Shown here: piece after piece, positions 1-5,499 of the stretch | Layout: every line of letters starts with the position of its first letter | Position numbering within the stretch: the first letter of the stretch is position 1 | Origin: Candidatus Methylarchaceae archaeon HK01M | GTDB lineage: Archaea > Thermoproteota > Nitrososphaeria > Nitrososphaerales > JACAEJ01 | Length of the DNA stretch: 7,211 bases | Direction of reading: 5' to 3' | Assembly: GCA_024256245.1 (NCBI GenBank) | Contig: JAKLZD010000009.1 | Location: forward strand, 1-7,211 | Made by a program: the position numbers and the translations under genes | The notes under the pieces: model-generated | Databases searched by the model: none | What the model was told of the DNA's origin: nothing | The model's input: the letters and a program-made list of their open reading frames with translations, nothing else

Positions 1-26
1 TTGTCAAGAGGGTTAGACGACAGTTG

Positions 27-761
27 ATGACCGATTGGGGGCTTGGCGATGTAGAAGTAGAGTTAAACGAAGAAGGCGAGGTTACTTATCTTGCAGTGGC
101 CGATCGTGAACAGACCATCAGCGAGACCATAGATTTTGGCTATGTGGCCTTGCCCTTAGAATACGACGTTGCTCCTTCAGGAGTAGCACCAAGAGATATC
201 GTCGGAGTATATTTGGAAGACGATACATACATCAATCGGGCAGAAGTAAAAGGGATCGATAGAGAGAATAGAGCCATCACCATTCTCGTTAGTAGAGATC
301 TTTTGGAGAAATATAAGGGAAAGAGAGCAAAGCAGATAATCGCTCTACCAACTTACAGACCGGCACCCTTGGTCAAGGATATTATGACTGCATCAGTAAA
401 AACCATAACTGCAGATGAAGAAATTTTGAACGCAGTAAAATCGATGAATAAGTTCAAGATTGGATCAGTAGTGGTGGTTGAAGGGAAAAGGCCGATAGGG
501 ATCGTGACCGATAGGGATGTTCTTGTGAAGGTTGTGGAAGCCGGTTATAATCCCAAGTCGATCTTTTGGCCAGAGACTATCAGGATTAAGGATATAATGT
601 CCAACCCACCCATCACCATCGAATCAAGTGGAACCATAGAAGAAGCAGTTGAGCTGATGAAGAACGAAAAAGTTACAAAATTACTGGTAGTGGAAAAGGA
701 AGATCTTGTGGGGATAGCAACCATAAAAGATTTTCAGAGGATTGGTAGAATCGTCTCATAA
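27..761 (+). CDS. Two-CBS-domain protein with unassigned N-terminal domain
   Basis: The C-terminal half is a tandem CBS (Bateman) module. The first CBS repeat begins at about residue 117 with VKDIMTASV and contains the typical GIVTDRDVL end at about 159-167. The second begins at about 187 with IKDIMSNPPITI and ends in LVGIATIKDF at about 228-237. Such modules bind adenine nucleotides or SAM and act as cytosolic sensors or regulatory subunits. Residues 1-110 are rich in short beta-like stretches and I do not recognise them; a PRC-barrel-like fold is a guess. The start is uncertain. TTG at 24 and ATG at 27 are adjacent, and the frame stays open to the window edge (bases 3-23), so the gene could begin further upstream. 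Nothing downstream is coupled to it: a 266-bp gap separates it from purO. The regulated partner cannot be told from this context. CBS assignment is firm; function is not. Confidence 0.85.
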   Translation: MTDWGLGDVEVELNEEGEVTYLAVADREQTISETIDFGYVALPLEYDVAPSGVAPRDIVGVYLEDDTYINRAEVKGIDRENRAITILVSRDLLEKYKGKRAKQIIALPTYRPAPLVKDIMTASVKTITADEEILNAVKSMNKFKIGSVVVVEGKRPIGIVTDRDVLVKVVEAGYNPKSIFWPETIRIKDIMSNPPITIESSGTIEEAVELMKNEKVTKLLVVEKEDLVGIATIKDFQRIGRIVS

Positions 762-1027
762 AATCATACCTCAGCCCTATACAAAGTCATCAAGTACGAA
801 ACTTTATTATTCAAATTACACTTCGCTTCCTATTCGTTATAACGATCAAAGGAAGAATAGTATCATATTGCTCCTTCATTCAATATTTACTGTGGCTGAC
901 TTAGCTATCCTATCCATTTATCTACCTTATCTTTTATGAGCGCCCTCGCCTTGCAGAAAGGTTCGTATATGAACTTATGTAATCTTAAGATTAAATACAT
1001 TAATTTCTAATTTATAATGGTGGAACA
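762..1027. other. Intergenic gap upstream of purO
   Basis: This 266-bp AT-rich stretch has no convincing gene on either strand. Short open frames (for example one overlapping the end of the CBS gene) have no start signal and no protein-like composition. The only function I can support is the purO promoter and ribosome-binding site at its right end. Confidence 0.6.
989..1023 (+). promoter_or_regulatory. purO promoter and ribosome-binding site
   Basis: A TATA-like box GATTAAATAC lies at 989-998, placing transcription start near 1019-1021 if the usual archaeal spacing of about 25 bp holds. A purine-rich GGTGG at 1019-1023 sits 4 nt before the ATG at 1028, the same spacing seen at purH and the PPOX gene. 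If transcription starts slightly upstream of GGTGG, the leader is very short. A second AT-rich candidate, TTTATAAT at 1011-1018, lies too close to the start to be the main box. Confidence 0.5.
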
Positions 1028-1708
1028 ATGTATCTGGGTAGAATAATAGTAGTTGGCAGTACGAGGGAGGAGCAGCCTTGTTGTGCGTACGCTGTTTCTG
1101 GGAGATCTAGATCGAGTAAAGCAAGAAAGGCAGTTGTTTATGATAAGAAAATTACGATTGAACCTCTGGAACAGGTATCAGAAGAGCAGCGATATCAGGC
1201 ATCTTTGATATTTTATGACTGCATAATCTCTAGAGAAGACCTACCTTTAGTCGTCATAGGCAATGGAAGACAGATAAACCCAATCTCTAGCATTTCATCC
1301 TCAGAAGACATCCCCATAATGATGTCGAGGGTGTTGAAAGAATTTGGCCCAGAACCAGACAGGTATAGCACACCTAGGATAGTTGGTACTTTAAAGAAAT
1401 ATTCAATAAATGGTGAATGGGTTTCTTATGTGGGGATGATAACTTCAGATAATATCGATGTAAAATCTATTGAGATAAAGAGAAATAAGCTGATCTATCT
1501 AGGGACATATACTGGAGAAGGTGTCGAGCCTAGAGCACCACAACTTACCGATTTAAAGAAAATTCTAAAGAATATCGAGTTGGAAGGAGATACTGCCAAG
1601 GATTTGGCAGACTCTTTCTTTGACTGGATAGACCCCAACTTTATTGTCTGCACAGCATCCGCTGTCTGGATGGGTGATTCTTGGGAACTGGCGGTAAAAA
1701 ATAGGTGA
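1028..1708 (+). CDS. purO: IMP cyclohydrolase, archaeal PurO type
   Basis: PurO closes the purine ring, converting FAICAR to IMP in the cytosol, and replaces the cyclohydrolase domain of bacterial PurH. The 226-residue product starts with the family signature MYLGRIIVVG. Further family landmarks are an AYAVSGRSRSSKAR stretch at about 21-34 (compare AYRVSSRSFPNR in methanogen PurO), VVIGNGRQIN at about 75-84, a STPRIVG motif at about 114-120, YLGTYTGEGVEPRAP at about 157-171, and a C-terminal TASAVW...WELAVKNR segment. The length is slightly above that of the methanogen enzyme (about 200 residues) because of extra residues in the middle. The ATG has GGTGG 4 nt upstream and a TATA-like box about 30 bp upstream. 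The gene ends 4 nt before purH, whose ribosome-binding site overlaps this stop codon, so the two are surely co-transcribed and probably translationally coupled. Family assignment is by remembered motifs, not by alignment. Confidence 0.93.
   Translation: MYLGRIIVVGSTREEQPCCAYAVSGRSRSSKARKAVVYDKKITIEPLEQVSEEQRYQASLIFYDCIISREDLPLVVIGNGRQINPISSISSSEDIPIMMSRVLKEFGPEPDRYSTPRIVGTLKKYSINGEWVSYVGMITSDNIDVKSIEIKRNKLIYLGTYTGEGVEPRAPQLTDLKKILKNIELEGDTAKDLADSFFDWIDPNFIVCTASAVWMGDSWELAVKNR
1703..1708 (+). promoter_or_regulatory. purH ribosome-binding site inside the purO stop
   Basis: AGGTGA covers the last sense codon and the TGA stop of purO, and GGTGA lies 4 nt before the purH ATG at 1713. Ribosomes ending purO are placed directly on the next start, which argues for translational coupling and matched output of the two enzymes. 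Confidence 0.65.
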
Positions 1709-1712
1709 TGTT

Positions 1713-2801
1713 ATGAGCGATGATTTAAAATCTTTAAGGGAGATGTACAGAGGACAGAGGTACTTAGACTTTGATTTTCCGGAAGAGTTGCTCTGTGGAA
1801 GGCTGATCAGAGATAGAATCTTCAGATACGGTGAAAATCCAGGACAGCATGCTGCATTCTATAAGCAGGTCGATGTAAAGGGGCCTTCTTTGGCAACAGC
1901 AAATGTCTTAAAAGAGAATCCAGACAAAAAATTGAGCTACATCAATTTTCTTGATGCAGATGCTGCTATAAAGATTCTGAGAAGGTTCAAAAAACTTTAT
2001 CCTAATGAAGCCGTCTCAACAGTTATAAAACATACAAACCCAACTGGAATCGCCAAGGCAAAGACTATCTTTGAAGCTTATAGAACTGCATGGGATTGCG
2101 ATTCTTTATCGGCTTTCGGAAGTGTTGTAGGATTCAGCGATGCAGTTAACGAAGAAGTTGCCAAAGATCTATCCCAAAAGTTTGTTGAAGTGTTAGTTGC
2201 ACCGAAGTATGAGCCGAAGGCTTTAGAAGTTTTGGAAAAAAAGAGAGATTTGAGGATCATAGAGATAGAGAGCTTGGAGAAGCCTTTACTGGACGATGGC
2301 TTCGATTATAGAAGCGTTCAAGGTGGAATGCTAGTTCAACAAAGGTTTCAAAGTAAAATAGATTCAGAAGCTAACTTTGAAGCAGTTTCGAAAAGACAAC
2401 CTGAAAAGAGAGACATAAATGCTGCGATCTTCAATTGGGCGACACTACCCTTCATAGATTCGAATACCATAGTCATAGGAGATGAGAACAAGACCCTTGG
2501 AATTGGAGCAGGACAGAGAAGTAGAATATATTCAGCAAGGCTTGCAGTCTATTACGCAAACACACAGAGTAAAGACTCCACAGGAACTAAGGGCAAGGTC
2601 ATGGCTTCTGATGCATTCTTCCCACATAGAGACTGCATCGACTTGGCTGGGTTATGCGGGATTCGGGCTATCATATGTCCCATCGGTTCCATCAACGATG
2701 AAAAGATAATTCAGGCTGTAAATGAATACGACATAGTGATGCTGGTTACAAGACCTGTTCCTAATAGTAGGACTTTATGTGAGAGAGCATTTTCTCATTA
2801 A
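1713..2801 (+). CDS. purH: AICAR transformylase (stand-alone PurH formyltransferase domain)
   Basis: This enzyme formylates AICAR to FAICAR using a 10-formyl folate-type cofactor, the step just before PurO. The 362-residue protein has only the transformylase domain; the cyclohydrolase domain of bacterial PurH is absent and its job is done by the adjacent PurO. Visible landmarks are FRYGENPGQHAAFY at about 37-50, KHTNPTG at 106-112 carrying the Lys-His pair used in catalysis, DSLSAFGSVVG at about 130-140, LGIGAGQRSRIYSARLA at about 262-278, and MASDAFFPHRDCIDLAG at about 297-313. The C terminus is unusual: CPIGS (322-326) stands where QPGGS is common, and about nine extra residues sit between MLVT and the final ERAFSH, against a compact RHFRH-type ending in bacteria. 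The reading frame and catalytic motifs are intact, so I take it as functional. Many archaea use the formate- and ATP-dependent PurP instead. Confidence 0.95.
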   Translation: MSDDLKSLREMYRGQRYLDFDFPEELLCGRLIRDRIFRYGENPGQHAAFYKQVDVKGPSLATANVLKENPDKKLSYINFLDADAAIKILRRFKKLYPNEAVSTVIKHTNPTGIAKAKTIFEAYRTAWDCDSLSAFGSVVGFSDAVNEEVAKDLSQKFVEVLVAPKYEPKALEVLEKKRDLRIIEIESLEKPLLDDGFDYRSVQGGMLVQQRFQSKIDSEANFEAVSKRQPEKRDINAAIFNWATLPFIDSNTIVIGDENKTLGIGAGQRSRIYSARLAVYYANTQSKDSTGTKGKVMASDAFFPHRDCIDLAGLCGIRAIICPIGSINDEKIIQAVNEYDIVMLVTRPVPNSRTLCERAFSH

Positions 2802-3233
2802 ATCTCCATATTTAGGAGTAGATTTAGCGATCGTCCCTGACAATGGTAATGCAACTCTAACCGGGCATCTATCTGATCGGTCAAGGAGGCGAAGGTTGCC
2901 GATAATATCTTCAGCCTTGGGTATGGCTACATCTTTCTTCCTTATACCTTTTACTTTAGGAGGGAGTCTAATTTTGATTCTCATATTTCTAGGACTTGCC
3001 GCAGCCTTTATCCTTCATTCTGTATTTGCTTTACCATTGGAGATGCTTCATAACAGGAGCGTAAGTTGGGTTTCGGTATCCTAAACACCTGCCTAAACAT
3101 TAGGATAGTTGTGGGTCCATTGCTAGTTGGTTTAGTGATCGATTTAGCATATAGCAAAATAGCCATCTTTTCAGTAATGATGGTGTTCGCTATCGCTTCA
3201 ACACTACTGGGTTTTGTATTAAAGTCCAAATAG
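2802..3233 (+). pseudogene. MFS transporter remnant, C-terminal half, frameshifted
   Basis: Two adjacent frames together read as the second half of a major facilitator superfamily permease. The first frame has the cytoplasmic loop motif TGHLSDRSRRRRLP (about 2860-2901), then hydrophobic helices (ALGMATSFFLIPF, GGSLILILIFLGLAAAFIL). It breaks at 3082-3084 (TAA). From about 3060 a different frame continues the homology: KLGFGILNTCLNIRIVVGP, LLVGLVIDLAYSK and a last helix ending in FVLKSK, stop at 3231-3233. One extra base near 3055-3062 explains the switch. The first six or seven helices are missing: recognisable sequence starts just after the purH stop, so a deletion seems to have joined the two. 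A GTG at 2779 overlaps purH but gives no plausible N-terminus. The Arg in CLNIRIVVGP sits where a small residue would be expected. A sequencing indel could explain the frameshift but not the missing front half. Confidence 0.8.
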
Positions 3234-3259
3234 ATCAGTCTTTTAAAGAGTATAGGATT

Positions 3260-3962
3260 ATGAAAGATGATGTATTAAGAGTTACTAGAACTAAAGAAGA
3301 GGCCAAAGAAATTTATAACAAACTCAGTAAGTTTTATGATTATTTTACAATTTTTGAGAGAAGGTATAGTGAAAGAACCTTAGATCTTCTAAGTATTAAA
3401 AGAGGGTAAATAGTTCTAGAAATTGGATTTTCGGACAGGGCGTTATTTAAAGAGGATGGCAGAATTGGTGGGAATGACTAGTAAAGCTTATGGTATCGAT
3501 ATTTCATTAGGAATGCTGGAAGTAACTAAGAAAAGACTCAAAAAGGCTGGCCTCATGGATAGAGTTGAGTTGTATTGTGAAGACGCCCTACAGATTCCTT
3601 ATGAAGATGATATGTTTGATGCTATTTTTATGAGTTTTACTTTAGAACTCTTCGATACTCCTGAAATTCCAATAGTTCTTGAAGAGGCTAGAAGAGTACT
3701 TAAACCCAATGGGAGGCTCGGTATTGTAAGTATTTCAAACGAAGACGGTGAATCCATCCCATTGAGAGTTTACAAATGGGCCCATCAGAATTTTCCTAAG
3801 CATATTGATTGTAGGCCGATTTATGTTGAAAAATCGATAAAGAATGCTGGTTATGAAGTAAGATGTAAAGAGAGAGTAAAGATGTTCGGATTTCCAATAG
3901 AGATTGTTATCGCTATAAATTCGAAGGAAGTTATAAAATCGAGATTCTTCTTTTCAATATAA
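3260..3962 (+). pseudogene. Class I SAM-dependent methyltransferase, inactivated
   Basis: Read through its lesions this encodes about 234 residues of a UbiE-like (Methyltransf_11 type) enzyme. It starts at ATG 3260 with a helical lead (AKEIYNKLSKFYDYF, typical of this family). It then meets an in-frame TAA at 3407-3409 just before the SAM-binding strand VLEIGF, and shifts frame in a run of four T at 3428-3431. From there the other frame carries TGRYLKRMAELVG, GIDISLGMLEVTKKRLKKAG, EDALQIPYEDDMFDAIFMSF and EEARRVLKPNGRLGIVSIS, all standard motifs, to the stop at 3960-3962. With the extra T removed the glycine-rich loop reads GFRTGR instead of GFGTGR, so a SAM-binding glycine is also lost. A nonsense codon, an indel and a motif substitution within 30 bases argue for true decay. 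A shorter product from the TTG at 3423 would lack the SAM-binding strand. The original substrate is unknown. Confidence 0.85.
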
Positions 3963-4082
3963 AGGTGGAATTGGTTTCTCATTAATACACATTTTTAGAT
4001 TTCCATTCATTTTAAATTCAATTTATTTCATATAATTTTTATAATCTTTCTAAAAAGATCTTTAATTATATAATTAATATAG
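3963..4082. terminator. Convergent AT-rich terminator region
   Basis: This 120-bp stretch lies between the 3' ends of the methyltransferase remnant (plus) and the minus-strand gene. It has several T runs on both strands. ATCTTT (4044-4049) and AAAGAT (4054-4059) form a 6-bp stem with a 4-nt loop, and a palindrome AATTATATAATT follows at 4064-4075. Archaeal termination relies mainly on T-rich tracts, so a two-way terminator is likely, but no single site stands out. Confidence 0.4.
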
Positions 4083-4619
4083 CTACCTCAAATCGAATAC
4101 TATCCTTTCAGAGCCAGAGTATCTATCTCCCCTTATCGCCCTCATAATAAGAATATTTTTGGCAACAACCTCATAATCTATTGAGGATTCGACCTCTAGA
4201 ATTTTTGTTCTTTCTGGAAAGACCCAGTAGGCTTCGTAATCGTATTCGATTATGCCTCTCTCATAAAAATTTTCATATGTATTCGTTCCAATCTTTATTC
4301 GACCTCTGAAGGTTATAAGGAAGGTGATGCAAGGAAGATTTTCTGAACCTCTATGGTCAAGACTCACGGTAAGCAATTTGGGTTTATATTTTACTCCGTT
4401 CACCAATACTTTCTCCTGATCAAGAAGGTTCTGCATCGAATGAAAGAGCTTTATCATCTCTTGCTCATATTCATCGGGCTTAAGTAATAGAGAAGCGTAG
4501 TATCCTTTCTTGTCGTAGTAATCGAATATGATAGTCTGATTCACTACACCTTCTTCGGAGACCCAGAAGAATCCATGAGCGTGAATAGGCTCAACTTCAT
4601 TTGTCATACCAAGTACCAT
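4083..4619 (-). CDS. Unrecognised 178-residue soluble protein
   Basis: I do not recognise a family. The composition is that of a real soluble protein: mixed charge, many aromatics, no signal peptide and no membrane helix. Residues 15-50 and 75-135 alternate in a beta-strand-like way (FFWVSEEGVVNQTIIFDYYD; PKLLTVSL; ITFLITFRGRIKIG; GIIEYDYEAYWVF), and about 51-68 looks helical (YEQEMIKLFHSMQNLLDQ). One Cys (97) and few His give no hint of a metal site. ATG at 4619 is chosen because the frame fills the space. A second ATG four codons in (4607) is possible, and AAGGT about 11 nt before the first ATG is only a weak ribosome-binding site. It is divergent from the next gene across a 162-bp spacer (to the ATG at 4782) and convergent with the pseudogene, so it is a single-gene unit. 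A beta-sandwich-like domain is the most I would infer. Confidence 0.75.
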   Translation of the reverse strand: MVLGMTNEVEPIHAHGFFWVSEEGVVNQTIIFDYYDKKGYYASLLLKPDEYEQEMIKLFHSMQNLLDQEKVLVNGVKYKPKLLTVSLDHRGSENLPCITFLITFRGRIKIGTNTYENFYERGIIEYDYEAYWVFPERTKILEVESSIDYEVVAKNILIMRAIRGDRYSGSERIVFDLR

Positions 4620-4683
4620 GTTTTAATTTACCTTAAAGGAATATTTGAAGTCTTGTCACCCTATTATCTATCTTTGCATTGAA

Positions 4684-4738
4684 CTTTCATTCGAAAGCTT
4701 AGCTCGACTTGGCAAATCTTCATCTGAGTATGAAGATT
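4684..4738. repeat. Inverted repeats in a divergent spacer
   Basis: AATCTTCAT (4715-4723) and ATGAAGATT (4730-4738) form a perfect 9-bp inverted repeat with a 6-nt centre, CTGAGT. A smaller one, CTTTC-ATTC-GAAAG, lies at 4684-4697. Both fall between the divergent minus-strand gene and the gene starting at 4782. The large repeat ends about 5 bp before a TATA-like TAATATT (4744-4750), a suitable place for a repressor or activator dimer. It could instead be an RNA hairpin if transcription starts further upstream. Confidence 0.6.
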
Positions 4739-4781
4739 ATCAGTAATATTGATAAAGGGCGAAACCCTGAACATATTAGGG

Positions 4782-5102
4782 ATGAGGTTGAAGAAGGAAT
4801 ACATCGTCATTGAAATCGCTGCAGATCCGAGCGGAGGACCGTATGTGCTAATCTCATTATCCGACCCTAGGGAGTTAAGGGAATCTTCTCAGCCCAGATT
4901 TGGTCCACAAGCAATGACCTTCACTTCTATGGAGGATTTGATGAAGAACTTACAGCGAACTTTTACGAATCTATCGAGGCATACGATGGGTAGATTCGTA
5001 ACTACTGTTAAGTTGGATGTGAAAGAGTATGAAGAATCAGGACTGAAGGTAGGGGACAAAGTTTATCTGGAAATCACCAAAGTAGAGAAGGAAGGCGTTT
5101 AA
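4782..5102 (+). CDS. Unrecognised 106-residue protein
   Basis: A small soluble protein with a clear pattern but no family I can name with confidence. It begins with a strand-turn-strand unit (EYIVIEIAADPSGGPYVLISL, about residues 6-26). An acidic and polar linker with prolines (about 28-47) follows, then a helix (SMEDLMKNLQRTF, about 49-61), and it ends with VTTVKLDVKEYEESGLKVGDKVYLEITKVEK, a beta layout with the GDKVYLEI turn common in small barrel-like folds. A resemblance to arcadin-1-like proteins of crenactin clusters crossed my mind, but I cannot verify it and no actin homologue is in the window. Start choice: the frame also opens at TTG 4749, which would add 11 residues, but a TATA-like TAATATT at 4744-4750 would put transcription near 4772, downstream of that TTG and just before the ATG at 4782. 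A GGG directly before this ATG is too close to serve as a normal ribosome-binding site. Confidence 0.78.
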   Translation: MRLKKEYIVIEIAADPSGGPYVLISLSDPRELRESSQPRFGPQAMTFTSMEDLMKNLQRTFTNLSRHTMGRFVTTVKLDVKEYEESGLKVGDKVYLEITKVEKEGV

Positions 5103-5171
5103 TAAGAGATAAGTCGAGTCTTCGATATTAACTCTATTGAGATTCTTCCAAACCTATCATTTCTATCATCC

Positions 5172-5303
5172 CTAAAAAAATTCTATCAAGTAAGCATCTT
5201 CTATTTGTTTGCAAAGTTTAGGCTTCTCTTCTAGGATTTGCTCGACTGAAGCGTTCTTTTCATTTGGTGGAGGATACTGGTTTCCCTTTTCCAATAAAAT
5301 CAC
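5172..5303 (-). CDS. Possible 43-residue ORF or gene remnant
   Basis: From a GTG at 5303 to a TAG at 5172-5174 the minus strand encodes 43 residues. They begin VILLEKGNQYPPPNEK and continue in a charged, probably amphipathic helix (ASVEQILEEKPKLC, KQIEDAYLIEFF). The composition is more protein-like than chance frames nearby. Against it, there is no ATG, no GGTG-type ribosome-binding site before the GTG, and the frame is open only about six codons further upstream before a TAA. It may be a tiny gene, or the 3' end of a gene that has lost its front, as with other remnants in this window. No function can be suggested. Confidence 0.25.
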   Translation of the reverse strand: MILLEKGNQYPPPNEKNASVEQILEEKPKLCKQIEDAYLIEFF

Positions 5304-5400
5304 CGGTAAGGGTAAAGGTTCGCTTTACATTAAGGTTTAAAAAGATAATAGATTCAACGGTTCATACTACTGATACCAATCGCTAGATAAAGATTTGATC

Positions 5401-5414
5401 ATAAACCGGTTTAT
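5401..5414. promoter_or_regulatory. Perfect 14-bp palindrome, possible operator
   Basis: ATAAACCGGTTTAT is a perfect palindrome about 86 bp before the PPOX start and about 45 bp before its TATA-like box. This is the size and form of a site for a dimeric archaeal winged-helix or Lrp-type regulator. The ACCGGT core recurs at 5302-5307 and, as the palindrome AGACCGGTCT, at 5945-5954 just after the PPOX gene. Regulation is inferred only from symmetry and position. Confidence 0.35.
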
Positions 5415-5456
5415 AGATGACCTCCAAAATTCTACAAGTTGAAAAACTCTTTTAGC

Positions 5457-5495
5457 AAAACATATAACCGCTTAACCACCTATATATGTCGGTGG
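5457..5495 (+). promoter_or_regulatory. Promoter and ribosome-binding site of the PPOX gene
   Basis: A TATA-like AAAACATATAA lies at 5457-5467, predicting transcription start near 5488. GGTGG at 5491-5495 lies 4 nt before TTG 5500, the same arrangement as at purO (GGTGG, 4 nt, ATG) and purH (GGTGA, 4 nt, ATG). This supports the non-ATG start. TATATATG at 5481-5488 is closer and would place the transcript start inside the gene. Confidence 0.5.
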
Positions 5496-5499
5496 ACGT

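Larger units (their letters stand above)
5103..5499. other. 397-bp intergenic region
   Basis: No established gene is visible. It holds, from left to right, a possible 43-codon minus-strand ORF (5172-5303), a perfect 14-bp palindrome (5401-5414), and the TATA-like box and ribosome-binding site of the PPOX gene at its right end. The plus strand is broken by stops in all frames. I see no tRNA, box C/D or other RNA signature. Confidence 0.55.

Noticed and set aside
742..939. 65-codon plus-strand frame overlapping the end of the CBS gene
   Set aside because: It starts at a TTG inside the CBS gene, has no ribosome-binding site, and is rich in Ser, Tyr and Leu as expected from AT-rich non-coding DNA.
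2078..2260. Minus-strand frame inside purH
   Set aside because: Shadow of the strongly supported purH frame; composition is not protein-like.
2482..2709. Plus-strand alternative frame inside purH
   Set aside because: It overlaps the most conserved part of AICAR transformylase (GIGAGQ and ASDAFFP motifs), so the main frame is the real one.
2775..3229. Two minus-strand frames over the MFS remnant
   Set aside because: The plus strand carries clear transporter motifs; the minus frames are its antisense.
3407..3409. Stop codon recoding in the methyltransferase
   Set aside because: The codon is TAA, not the TAG used for pyrrolysine or the TGA used for selenocysteine, and a frameshift and motif damage follow at once.
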